Below are positions 6,436 to 14,190 of a stretch of 29,077 bases of DNA, piece by piece. Within the stretch, counting starts at the first letter, position 1. The number at the start of each line of letters is the position of its first letter. Under the pieces are notes generated by a model. It did no database searches, was not told the DNA's origin, and saw nothing but the letters and a program-made list of their open reading frames with translations. Origin of the DNA: Candidatus Latescibacterota bacterium (GTDB taxonomy: Bacteria; Latescibacterota; UBA2968; UBA8231). Made by a program: the position numbers and the translations under genes. The DNA lies in the NCBI GenBank assembly GCA_021295675.1, contig JAGWBY010000007.1, forward strand, positions 15,668-44,744, given 5' to 3'.

Positions 6436-7071
6436 TTACTTATTAGGCTGCGGCGTAACGCGCAGGTAGGGCTTAACCGCCGTAAAGCCTTGGGGGAATT
6501 TCTCAGTGGCTTCCTCGTCCGACAGGGCCGGGACCACGATGCAGTCGTCGCCATCTTGCCAATTGGCCGGAGTAGCGACCGAGTAATTAGCCGTCAATTG
6601 CAGCGAGTCAATAACGCGCAAAATTTCATCGAAATTGCGGCCGGTCGAAGCCGGGTACGTCAGCGTCAGCTTAACCTTTTTGTCCGGGCCGATGACGAAC
6701 ACCGAGCGCACGGTCATATTGTCGAGCGCATTGGGGTGGATCATGTCGTATAGCCCGGCGACCTTGCGGTTGGGATCGGCGATCAGCGGGAAGGCGAGAT
6801 TGGCGTTTTGGGTCTCGTTGATGTCGGCGATCCAGCCCTCGTGGTCGTCAACCGAGTTGACGCTCAAGGCGATGATCTTGACGCCGCGCTTGTTGAACTC
6901 CTCTTCGATGTTGGCCACTACACCTAACTCCGTGGTGCAGACCGGGGTGAAGTCGGCGGGATGGGAAAAGAGCACTCCCCAAGAGTCGCCGAGCCATTCG
7001 TGAAAGTTGATGGGGCCTGCGGTGGTTTCCGCGCTAAAATCCGGGGCTTCGTCGCCGAGTCGGACAGCCAT
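6436..7071 (-). CDS. Peroxiredoxin, 1-Cys Prx6 type
   Basis: This 211-residue thiol peroxidase reduces hydrogen peroxide and organic hydroperoxides. The active-site block SHPADFTPVCTTELG places the peroxidatic Cys at residue 45. The long C-terminal extension with GDDCIVVPALSDEEATEKFP and VKPYLRVTPQP is characteristic of the Prx6 branch; a second Cys at 177 sits where many bacterial members have one and may act in resolution. The family length is usual. AAAGGAG precedes the ATG at 7071, and a promoter candidate lies at 7122-7150. It is the first gene of a two-gene leftward unit with the binding protein. Confidence 0.95.
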   Translation of the reverse strand: MAVRLGDEAPDFSAETTAGPINFHEWLGDSWGVLFSHPADFTPVCTTELGVVANIEEEFNKRGVKIIALSVNSVDDHEGWIADINETQNANLAFPLIADPNRKVAGLYDMIHPNALDNMTVRSVFVIGPDKKVKLTLTYPASTGRNFDEILRVIDSLQLTANYSVATPANWQDGDDCIVVPALSDEEATEKFPQGFTAVKPYLRVTPQPNK

Positions 7072-7121
7072 GATAGTTCTCCTTTTTCCTACTTGTGAAA
7101 GGGTTTGCGAACAAGCATTTA

Positions 7122-7150
7122 AATATCAAGGTACGCCTGGCGGTCGTCAA
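7122..7150 (-). promoter_or_regulatory. Promoter candidate for the peroxiredoxin operon
   Basis: On the minus strand TTGACG (7150-7145) and GATATT (7127-7122) are 17 bases apart, about 50 bases upstream of the peroxiredoxin ATG. The -35 hexamer overlaps the TGA stop of the upstream isomerase gene, so the operon can be transcribed on its own. Confidence 0.5.
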
Positions 7151-7974
7151 TTGGTCGCCAACAGCCGCTTGAGATAGCGGGCGCTTTCGCGGACTGCGGC
7201 TTCAGTGCCCAGGTCGGCCGAGGCTTGATGAACCGTTACATAGCCCTCGTAGCCGACCGCTTGCAGCGCGTCAATCAGCGGTGAGAAGCTAATCCCCCCT
7301 TCTTCCCACAAGGGAATCTGGCGAAACCGCACCTCGCCGCGGCACCACGTCTCGAGCGCGTCTGGACCGTCGGCGGTCAAAACGTGATTTTGCAGATACA
7401 CATTGAACAGGTGCGGTGCGAAACGGCGAATGGTATCCAGCCCATAAGGCTGGCCGCATAACTCTAGGTTGGCTGGTTCGTAGATCAGGCCGAAATTGGC
7501 GCGGCCAATACTCGCCAAAACTTGCAGTGAGCGGTCGATTTCCTCGAAGAGACTGCGGGTGTGGCACTGGTGTGCTAGGCGCAGATCGCGTTCGGCGGCT
7601 TCGTCGGCTGCCCGGCGCGCCCAAGCGATATCTTCGTCCGTCTTTAGGCAGACGCGCAGCAGTGGAGCACCGAGCTGTTCGGCGAGATCGAGATAGGGCG
7701 TTATATTGCGGAGGGCATCTGGCCCTTGGTCGGAGTTTTCGGGGATGGGAAAGTCGCCGGTGAGCATGGAGACGGTCAGTGAGTAGCGGTCGAGCAGGTC
7801 GCGTGCAGCGGCAACCGTCTTTGGCGAGCTGTGGACGCCCACTTGCGAGGCGCGCATACACAGCCCGCGGTACCCGTGGTCGGTGGCGAGGGCGGCCAAT
7901 TGCTCAAGCGTCATATTGGCTTCGCGCTTGGCGAGAAATTTTTCGGCCACGCGGACCGAGAGCGAGAGTTTCAT
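7147..7974 (-). CDS. Sugar phosphate isomerase/epimerase family TIM-barrel protein
   Basis: The 275-residue protein belongs to the AP endonuclease 2/xylose-isomerase-like TIM-barrel family. Features are the opening MKLSLSVRVAEKFL, GYRGLCMRASQVG, LAEQLGAPLLRVCLK, LAHQCHTRSLFEE, NFGLIYEPANLELCG and the end YEGYVTVHQAS. The E in YEPAN and nearby His residues are likely metal ligands. The likely reaction is isomerisation or epimerisation of a sugar or inositol derivative; substrate unknown. The frame stays open to 8064, but the MKLSL start at 7974 matches the family N-terminus and has GAGG just upstream. The gene diverges from the secreted nuclease gene with 68 bp between them. Confidence 0.82.
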   Translation of the reverse strand: MKLSLSVRVAEKFLAKREANMTLEQLAALATDHGYRGLCMRASQVGVHSSPKTVAAARDLLDRYSLTVSMLTGDFPIPENSDQGPDALRNITPYLDLAEQLGAPLLRVCLKTDEDIAWARRAADEAAERDLRLAHQCHTRSLFEEIDRSLQVLASIGRANFGLIYEPANLELCGQPYGLDTIRRFAPHLFNVYLQNHVLTADGPDALETWCRGEVRFRQIPLWEEGGISFSPLIDALQAVGYEGYVTVHQASADLGTEAAVRESARYLKRLLATN

Positions 7975-8042
7975 GGGATCCTCGCGGTTGAGAGTTGTTG
8001 GACACTTGCATGTAATTTGCACAAAGAAAGGATAGCAAACCA

Positions 8043-8903
8043 ATGAGAACAATCTGCGCAACATGGATTGCAGTCGTCGCTGGCTTGATGGCCGTTCCAG
8101 CCGAGGCTTGGTGGGGCGATGGGCACGGGATTCTGACCGAGGCGGCGGTGCTGGCCCTGCCGGAGGAAATGCCGGCTTTCTTTCGTCAAGGCGGCGATAT
8201 TGCCAGCCATACGGTCTTCGATCCAGATCTGTTTAAGAATCGCCGCACTCCTTTGCTGAGCCACGCCGAGCACGGAGAGCACTATTTCGATCTGGAGTAC
8301 CTTGGAGGACGCGCAATTCCGGCGAAGCGCTTTGACTTTATCACCTTGTGCTTCGAGCTACAGCTAGACCCGCCACGCGTCGGGTTGGCCCCGTACGCCA
8401 TCGCCGAGTGGACCGAGCGGCTAGCCGTGGCCTTTGCCGAGTATCGCCAGTGGCCGGAGAACGAGGCGATTCAACAAAAGTGCCTCGTCTATGCGGGCCT
8501 GCTCGCCCACTACGCCCAAGACGTTTGCCAGCCCCTGCACGCGACCCGGGACTTCGACGGCAAGAAGCAGGAGGATGGCACGGTTATCGGCAAGGGCATC
8601 CACGAACAGGTGGATTCATCCGTGGAGCGGCTCGGCTTTGCGCCAGAGGAGTTGGCGGCCGAGCAGGACGTTGCAGCCTTTGATTCGCTGATGAAGGCCA
8701 TCACTGGCCAGATCAAAAAAAGCAACTGGCGGGTGGAAGAAGTGTACGCGCTGTGGGGCCATTGGGAAGACGAAAACGACGCCGGCGTGCGCGCCTTGAC
8801 CTTAGATTTGGCCCGCACCTCCGTGCGCTTTACAGCCTCGCTTTACCTGACGGCTTGGCAGCAGTCGGCTGAAATTCGCTTGCCGAGGTGGTTAGAGCGC
8901 TGA
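8043..8903 (+). CDS. Secreted S1/P1-type nuclease (zinc phospholipase C fold)
   Basis: The 286-residue precursor has a signal peptide (residues 1-22, ending VPAEA), leaving a mature N-terminus WWGDGHG. In the S1/P1 nuclease and zinc phospholipase C families the mature N-terminal Trp is itself a zinc ligand, so this cleavage is meaningful. Further ligands are the His of GDGHG, HYAQDVCQPLHATRDF (His-x3-Asp and a following His) and the His in KGIHEQVDS. The enzyme would cut single-stranded nucleic acids (3'-nucleotidase activity is common in the family) outside the cytoplasm, perhaps for phosphate scavenging. Length fits the family. AAAGGATAGC precedes the ATG. Confidence 0.88.
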   Translation: MRTICATWIAVVAGLMAVPAEAWWGDGHGILTEAAVLALPEEMPAFFRQGGDIASHTVFDPDLFKNRRTPLLSHAEHGEHYFDLEYLGGRAIPAKRFDFITLCFELQLDPPRVGLAPYAIAEWTERLAVAFAEYRQWPENEAIQQKCLVYAGLLAHYAQDVCQPLHATRDFDGKKQEDGTVIGKGIHEQVDSSVERLGFAPEELAAEQDVAAFDSLMKAITGQIKKSNWRVEEVYALWGHWEDENDAGVRALTLDLARTSVRFTASLYLTAWQQSAEIRLPRWLER

Positions 8904-8932
8904 GAAGACGGTAGGCATCCGCCCTAGGTGCA

Positions 8933-9733
8933 TCAGTCGTTTATGCCCGAAGTTCGCACGGACGCCCGCACTCGGCCTCCGTGTTCCGCGAGCCAAGAGC
9001 GGAAGAATTGCAACACGGCTTCGCCGTCTCCCTGCTGCCGCTGCTTCCGCTGAATGAGCCATAGCTCGATCTCGACGCCGCGCAGATCTGGGTTGAGCCC
9101 TCGGGCCTGAGGGCTGCCGCGGAAGCGCTGGAAATCCGGCTCATTCTTGTAGAACGAAATCACGTCGCTGTTTTGCAGGAGATCCGAAACGACGATGAGA
9201 TGACGCGGCACATCGCGCCGCTGGGTACTCTGAAAATGCGTTATGGCAACCGATTGCACCGACTCCATGATCGGCGACGATTTGGCCTCTTTATTGGTGA
9301 GCAGCTTTCTAAGCTCCTCTTCTAAAGGAGCGCGAAATTTCTGCTGCCAGTTGCGCCGAATGATTGCTTCGGATTGCGTGAGGTGATCGACGTTTTTCGG
9401 GTCGCCGGGACTACAGACCTTGATGATCGGGTCAAGGCTCCCGCCATGCTCAGGGTCCACCGCAAAAAGACTGATCTCGTGATTTTCCTCAATCTGGTCG
9501 AGCAGGTTCCAGATTCGCGTCTCCAGATCGGTCTTGGTAGTGGGCATGAACGAATCCGTGCGATCGAGCAGAATCGCCGTAATAGCCGAGGGGCCTTCCG
9601 ACCGGCAAAGGGTCTTTGGATCGCGCTCGACCGAAGGTGGCTTTAGCCATACAAAAACGAGCAAGACGACGATGACCCCCGCGATCATCGCACCGCCGGC
9701 TATCGTTTTATTCGATAGCTTACCCGTGCTCAT
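8933..9733 (-). CDS. Membrane-anchored VWA-like protein of an uncharacterised two-gene unit
   Basis: The 266-residue protein has a short cytoplasmic start, one membrane span (residues ~11-30, GAMIAGVIVVLLVFVWL) and a soluble domain. That domain resembles a von Willebrand A fold: a hydrophobic strand leading to ILLDRTDSF (D57-x-T59-x-S61, a MIDAS-like DxTxS), SSPIMES around 152-158, and HLIVVSDLLQNS with D184. A metal-dependent ligand or partner contact is therefore plausible. By charge, the soluble part should lie outside the membrane. Its ATG overlaps the stop of the four-TM gene by one base (TAATG), so translation is coupled. I do not recognise a named family, and the VWA call is by motif only. 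The gene converges on the nuclease gene, 29 bp apart. Confidence 0.7.
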   Translation of the reverse strand: MSTGKLSNKTIAGGAMIAGVIVVLLVFVWLKPPSVERDPKTLCRSEGPSAITAILLDRTDSFMPTTKTDLETRIWNLLDQIEENHEISLFAVDPEHGGSLDPIIKVCSPGDPKNVDHLTQSEAIIRRNWQQKFRAPLEEELRKLLTNKEAKSSPIMESVQSVAITHFQSTQRRDVPRHLIVVSDLLQNSDVISFYKNEPDFQRFRGSPQARGLNPDLRGVEIELWLIQRKQRQQGDGEAVLQFFRSWLAEHGGRVRASVRTSGIND

Positions 9734-11148
9734 TAACTCTCTTCCTGGTCGTCCCTCGGGATCCGGCTATCCGCCTGCCTCCGATGCGGAGCCAACGGTC
9801 GCAATTCCTCGCTGCCCATATCGTACTGATTGTGTAGTTCTGCGACGCCTTTGTCAATTTTTATTTCCGCGGCACTAGTGATCTTCAAAATTTCCTCGCG
9901 CGTCAGCATAGCCTTTGGCAGGCTGGTGTCAATAGGCGTTTTCACGATGTGCCAAGGCTTCTTGAATCGCTGGGGCGCATCGCCGTCGCGCATCGCCCGG
10001 TTGGTATCCCGGTAGAGCTTGAGCAAGTGGTTGCCCGCGTGCTCTAGATGATCTAGATGATCGTCGAACGATCTGATAAGGCGGCGATGGTCGTCGACGA
10101 TAGAATCGTGTTGGCGTCCCGCGAGCAAAATGTTTTGCTTGATGTTCTCCAGCGCCTGCACCGCCTCATCCGACGTTTCCTTCAATCCCTTTAGGCAGGA
10201 CTGATAGAATTCGTTGTATGCTTCGTCGGCCTCTGCGAATACGCGCGCACATTTGGCGTACCCCGGATAGCGATCGTCCCACAGGATGCCATCGATAAAG
10301 CTAATAATCGCAAAGAGGAATCCCATGAAGAACAGGATCCACGATTGGAAGTCCTCCAGCCCCAATGGATTTGCGCCAAAAGCAGCGATGGCGAGTTTGC
10401 CCCCTTCGTCGAGCACTGTGCCCGTTGTTTCCCGGTAGTGCGCCACCATCAAGTTGAAAAACAATGCAAAGGACAAAAACACCACCGCGGTGAGGATGCC
10501 TACGGACTTTCTGACCCGGTGAACGTGGTTGAAATTGGTCACGAGGATGCCGAGTAAAAAGGCGATCCCGAGGTTGACAAACGAAATGACAACCGCCTCG
10601 GTGTACGCGCCCAACAGCCCAAATTCGTTGCCCTTGGCCAAAAAGGAGGCATTGCCAAATGTCTCAATGAGAAAGAGCACGGCGATGATGCCAATGTTAA
10701 ATATCTTATCGTCCCAACTGCGGGGCTGCGGCTCGCGGTGGAGGTCATTTTGTTCCTTAAACTGCTGCATGTCTTCTTTTTTGCGGCGCAGACCCTGTTG
10801 TTCTCTGCTCAACTCCACTATGGCCTTATCGACGTGCTGATCGAATTCCGCTCGTTGCTTGGCCGTTTCGATGTCAATAGAGCTTAGCTGCTCGCGGAAA
10901 TCTAACGCGACGAGCCGCCCCCGGTATGCTTTTAGCTCGCTCTCGCACGTCTGCTGTGCTTGTGCTTGAGCGCTCTCAATTAGCCCGATAACCTTGCGTT
11001 CCGTGGGGTCGAGATCGTCTTCCGCACTGTCTAATGCCGGCCGCCCCCGCCTCGCGTTCCTTTGGCTATCTTCTACGATATGTAGATCTTCGGCGACCTG
11101 ATTGGTGTCGATCTTCTCAAATGGGTTGGTGTGAAGATCGTCTGTCAT
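9733..11148 (-). CDS. Four-TM protein with cytoplasmic coiled-coil arms, partner of the VWA-like protein
   Basis: The 471-residue protein has an acidic N-terminus, a long charged helix likely to form a coiled coil (residues ~55-135, many E/Q/R with LRRKKEDMQQF), and membrane spans near 149-170, 180-204, 215-236 and 269-291. A second helical region (300-445) follows, with GLKETSDEAVQALENIKQNI and DDHLDHLEHAGNHLLK. Both arms are probably cytoplasmic. The architecture suggests a scaffold or channel-like assembly; no enzyme motif is visible. GAGGAG six bases upstream sets the start at ATG 11148. The frame opens at 11199 without a better site. It is coupled to the VWA-like gene by a one-base stop/start overlap. 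I do not know the family; codon use and base composition look more AT-rich than in flanking genes. Confidence 0.75.
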   Translation of the reverse strand: MTDDLHTNPFEKIDTNQVAEDLHIVEDSQRNARRGRPALDSAEDDLDPTERKVIGLIESAQAQAQQTCESELKAYRGRLVALDFREQLSSIDIETAKQRAEFDQHVDKAIVELSREQQGLRRKKEDMQQFKEQNDLHREPQPRSWDDKIFNIGIIAVLFLIETFGNASFLAKGNEFGLLGAYTEAVVISFVNLGIAFLLGILVTNFNHVHRVRKSVGILTAVVFLSFALFFNLMVAHYRETTGTVLDEGGKLAIAAFGANPLGLEDFQSWILFFMGFLFAIISFIDGILWDDRYPGYAKCARVFAEADEAYNEFYQSCLKGLKETSDEAVQALENIKQNILLAGRQHDSIVDDHRRLIRSFDDHLDHLEHAGNHLLKLYRDTNRAMRDGDAPQRFKKPWHIVKTPIDTSLPKAMLTREEILKITSAAEIKIDKGVAELHNQYDMGSEELRPLAPHRRQADSRIPRDDQEES

Positions 11149-11226
11149 CGCACACTCCTCCTCATTTACAGACTCCCTTAGGGCTGAAATAGACAACAAC
11201 AGGGGATTGTGGGGATGGAGGGGATA

Positions 11227-11239
11227 GTATCAAAGATAC
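11227..11239. promoter_or_regulatory. 13-bp palindrome upstream of the four-TM/VWA unit
   Basis: GTATC-AAA-GATAC is a dyad with 5-bp perfect arms about 80 bases upstream of the four-TM start. It may be an operator. A minus-strand ATTAAAA-ATTAAAG heptamer tract lies nearby (11266-11282). Confidence 0.3.
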
Positions 11240-11294
11240 GCATAACTGCGATTTTCGCCTCCCTATTCTTTAATTTTTAATGCTCATTCAACGC

Positions 11295-12428
11295 TCAAAG
11301 CACCACTCTAAACCCCTCTCGATCCTCCATGCCCTGTGCGAAGATGCGCGAATCAATGTCGAGACCCGCGCCGGGCGTGTCGGGTACGTGCAGAATGGAG
11401 TCGGCGAGTCGCCAGCCGTCGGTGATCAATCCGGGCATGACAGCCGGTGCGGCTTCGAGCAGGCAGAAGTTGGGGATGGAAGCGGCGAAATGGGCGTGAT
11501 GAAAGCGCTCGATGTACGATCCCCAGCAGTGGGGGGCACAGAGTGCGTTCCACTGCTCTAGCCGCGCTGACGTGCTCCGCCACCACGTCAGCCCCATGGC
11601 GCGAAAATCGTGCTGCACCACGTCGATAAATCCCTTCTCTACCAAGTCAAAAAAGTACGGCGGCGGCGCAAATTCCCCGTCGGCCACCAGCGTGTCCCAG
11701 TCATGGGCGACGATGTGCTGCTTAAGCGCTTGGTTGAGCGGGACGTCTTCGGCAAAAGGCTCCTCAAACCAATATATGCCCACATCCGCGCAGGCATCCA
11801 ACAGAGCTATAGCCGTGTTGAGCGTATTGCCCATGTTGGCGTCTATGAGCACCTTGGCCTGCGGGCCAGCGGCTTCGCGCACCGTGCGAATGACCAGCTC
11901 GTCGCGCTTGAGACCCGCGTCCGTGGGCATCCAGCGCGCACCGCGGCCGACCTTGATCTTGAAGTGCAAATAGCCGTGCTCGTGGCCGGTGGCGACTTCG
12001 CTGCGAAAGATGTCTTTGACCTGTTCCTCATCGGTGGCGTCCAAATCGTCGATATAGACCGAACCGTCGTACACTTCGACCTCGCGTTTGCCGCGGGCAC
12101 CGAGCAAGCGGTACAGCGGCAAATCCATCATCCGCGCCACCAAATCCCACAGCGGCAGGTCGAGGTTGCGGCCTGCGGGCAGGCAGCCGTCGGGGAGTTG
12201 GAAGAGATCGCCGATTTCCTTGCCGAGCAGCGCGCGCGCCTCGTCCTCGCCAATGCGGGACCAGCCCACGCCCCACGCCCCGCCGTCCGTGCGAATCCGG
12301 ACGACCGGGTCCGAGATCTGCGAGCCGTGCGCGGGAATGCGGGCGTTGAAGCCGATGTAGCGCGGCCGGGTGCCGCGCAGAACGCATTTTTCAATACAAG
12401 TAATTTTCCCTTTGGGGACTTCGTGCAT
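11295..12428 (-). CDS. Mandelate racemase/muconate-lactonizing enzyme family protein
   Basis: The 377-residue protein is an enolase-superfamily member. The capping domain (1-120) contains PVVRIRTDGGAWGVGWSR. The barrel has the catalytic K-x-K motif in HFKIKVG (K157, K159), the metal ligands D196 (VLIDANMG), E222/E223 (YWFEEPFAED) and an acidic residue in VADGE (250-252), plus D274 in VVQHDFRAMGLT. Such enzymes abstract a proton alpha to a carboxylate, most often as sugar-acid dehydratases; substrate not determinable here. The start at ATG 12428 has AAGGAG nine bases upstream; the frame upstream overlaps the DUF3179 gene and is not needed. It lies 20 bp after the DUF3179 stop and is probably in one operon with it. 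Confidence 0.87.
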   Translation of the reverse strand: MHEVPKGKITCIEKCVLRGTRPRYIGFNARIPAHGSQISDPVVRIRTDGGAWGVGWSRIGEDEARALLGKEIGDLFQLPDGCLPAGRNLDLPLWDLVARMMDLPLYRLLGARGKREVEVYDGSVYIDDLDATDEEQVKDIFRSEVATGHEHGYLHFKIKVGRGARWMPTDAGLKRDELVIRTVREAAGPQAKVLIDANMGNTLNTAIALLDACADVGIYWFEEPFAEDVPLNQALKQHIVAHDWDTLVADGEFAPPPYFFDLVEKGFIDVVQHDFRAMGLTWWRSTSARLEQWNALCAPHCWGSYIERFHHAHFAASIPNFCLLEAAPAVMPGLITDGWRLADSILHVPDTPGAGLDIDSRIFAQGMEDREGFRVVL

Positions 12429-12448
12429 GGCCAAGCTCCTTATCAGGA

Positions 12449-13561
12449 TCAGGGCGGGGGCAAAATGCCCTCGCCGTTCCACAAGCGGGTCTCCGGCCAG
12501 TAGGCCGACCACCCAAACCACATCGAATTATAGGCTGGGATTTGCTCTAGCTGTGCGCCCTTGAGCGGCCCGGCAAGGGCCTCGCCGCGCATGTTCCACT
12601 CGCTGCCAGTCTCTACATCGGCAAAGGCTAGGGGTAGGTCGCCGGTGCGGTCGAGTATGCGAAAGGTCAGAAGCTGATCGCCGACGACGCGACTGTAGGG
12701 AATGGCGGTGACAGTTGCTAAGTGGTAGAGCACGAGCACGGCGCGGTCACCAACGCGATCATTGATGACGGCCTTATTGGGCATTCTGGTAAAAGGATAG
12801 GCCTTAGTCTCGCCAGCGGCTCGCAACCCCAAGACCATTTCCTTGGCCGATAAGCGATCGCCGGGCCGAGCGGTAGTAAGCGGAAAAATAATCATCCGCT
12901 GGTCGCTGCGATAGTTGCCATAAGGGTAATGGCCGTACGAATCGAGCGGATACAGGGCGCGGATATAATCCGGGTAGCGGTCGAGACCGGTCGCCGCTTG
13001 GACGACCGTGGTGTGCGGATGTAGCGCGCGCCACAGGCCCCACGTCGTCTCGACTACGGGCAAGAGCTGGAGGCGTCGCCCTCTGTATTCGCCGCTAATA
13101 CCAACGTAGATCATCTGCGGGTACAGGGTCTTCTCGTCGCGGCGGTCGTACAGCACCAAGTTGCTGTTGAGCACCATGCCAGAGACGCCGAATTCGATCT
13201 GTGCTGAGTCCGGGGCCGTCGCGTCAAAAACTAGCCCGGTGCTGGTCAGCGGGCAGAACGTGACGCTGATGTACTGGCCGCCGAGCTGGTCGTTGATGAC
13301 TTCGTGCTTCCAGCCGAGGCGATGCGGGTAGGCTCGCGCTGCACCATTTGCGACCACGCCGAGGACTCGATCTGTATCCGCGAGATAGTGCGCACCCTCC
13401 GGCGCAACGCTCTGGGGATTGGTCATGGCCGGGATGCCGTCGCGGGGGACCCCGCCCGAGCGCAGGTGGTGGGTCAGCTCGCCGAGGCGATTGTAGATGT
13501 CGGCGCGGAGGGGAACGGCGATCAAGAGGGCAAGCAGGATGCGGGCCATGGCGTCGGACAC
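12449..13561 (-). CDS. Exported DUF3179-domain protein
   Basis: The 370-residue protein carries the DUF3179 signature: DGIPAMTNPQSVAPEGAHYL, DRVLGVVANGAARAYPHRLG, WKHEVINDQLGG and VTFCPLTSTGLVFDA. A shorter repeat of the same pattern appears later (MVLGLRAAGETKAYPF, NKAVINDRVGDRAVLVLYH), so the protein contains two related halves. A hydrophobic start (ARILLALLIAVPLRA) looks like a signal peptide, placing it in the periplasm or outside. Function of the family is unknown. The usual second Cys of the CPLCGS motif is replaced here (CPLTST), leaving a single Cys. The GTG at 13561 and the ATG at 13549 are both possible starts; no clear Shine-Dalgarno sequence separates them. It is followed by the enolase-superfamily gene. 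Confidence 0.85.
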   Translation of the reverse strand: MSDAMARILLALLIAVPLRADIYNRLGELTHHLRSGGVPRDGIPAMTNPQSVAPEGAHYLADTDRVLGVVANGAARAYPHRLGWKHEVINDQLGGQYISVTFCPLTSTGLVFDATAPDSAQIEFGVSGMVLNSNLVLYDRRDEKTLYPQMIYVGISGEYRGRRLQLLPVVETTWGLWRALHPHTTVVQAATGLDRYPDYIRALYPLDSYGHYPYGNYRSDQRMIIFPLTTARPGDRLSAKEMVLGLRAAGETKAYPFTRMPNKAVINDRVGDRAVLVLYHLATVTAIPYSRVVGDQLLTFRILDRTGDLPLAFADVETGSEWNMRGEALAGPLKGAQLEQIPAYNSMWFGWSAYWPETRLWNGEGILPPP

Positions 13562-13733
13562 TCGGAAAGCGATGCGGGAGGCTCAATTATACAAGGGAGC
13601 CGTTGGATGTCAAACGGCATTCCGGGCCGCCAGCTTGCGGATTGCTGCGGACCGCAAGAAGTTACGCTACCTGCAAATTCACTGAGGAGATTGCCATTGT
13701 GCCCCAAGCCTCCATTCCCTACGAGCGAGTGCC

Positions 13734-14111
13734 GTGAACGCCCGCCAGACAGTCGAGGCCTATTTCGCCGCGTTGACAACCGGCGATGCCGACCGACTCA
13801 TCGACCTCATCTCCTCAGCCGATCACTTTGTCAAGATCGGTACGGAACCGGGGGAATACATCGAGGGCGGTGGGCGCGCTGTCCAGTACTACTACCATCA
13901 CGTCGCCAGTACCCGGGATTTCACCATCGACATAGAGCACCTCGACGTGCAGGAGCGCGATTCGGTGGCTTGGTTTTACACCCGGCAGCAGTGGCGGCTC
14001 AAATGGCAAGGCCAGGACGAGGACCTATCCCTGCGCTTGACGGGCGTATTGGAGCGAGAAGCGGGCAAATGGAAGTTCGCGCAGATCCACGCTTCCATTG
14101 GAGTGGCCTAG
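13734..14111 (+). CDS. SnoaL/NTF2-like small protein
   Basis: The 125-residue protein has the pattern of the NTF2-like (SnoaL/DUF4440) cone fold: VEAYFAALTTGDADRLIDLI at the start, a DHFVKIGTEPGEY loop, a central TIDIEHLDVQERDSVAWF strand pair, and LTGVLEREAGKWKFAQIHAS at the end. The fold serves many small-molecule isomerases, hydrolases and accessory domains; here no catalytic residues can be assigned with confidence. The only sensible start is GTG 13734; the ribosome site is weak. A 171-bp gap on its left faces the divergent DUF3179 gene, and I see only shadow frames there. Confidence 0.75.
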   Translation: MNARQTVEAYFAALTTGDADRLIDLISSADHFVKIGTEPGEYIEGGGRAVQYYYHHVASTRDFTIDIEHLDVQERDSVAWFYTRQQWRLKWQGQDEDLSLRLTGVLEREAGKWKFAQIHASIGVA

Positions 14112-14127
14112 CGCGAGGAATTATTTG

Positions 14128-14157
14128 TTGTTAGACCCCTTGTGCGCGTCCTATATT
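14128..14157 (+). promoter_or_regulatory. Promoter candidate for the FlgD-tailed protein pair
   Basis: TTGTTA (14128-14133) and TATATT (14152-14157) are 18 bases apart, and the predicted start of transcription near 14164 leaves a leader of about 27 bases before the ATG at 14191. Confidence 0.45.
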
Positions 14158-14190
14158 GGATCATTGGCTCGGCTCAACCGGATACATCCC

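Noticed and set aside
10044..10061. CTAGATGAT direct repeat in the four-TM gene
   Set aside because: Two 9-bp units that simply encode the DHLDHL helix segment; too short to call a repeat element.
13562..13733. Short frames between the DUF3179 and NTF2-like genes, including one starting at 13607
   Set aside because: They run into the shadow frame of the NTF2-like gene and have no support beyond being open.
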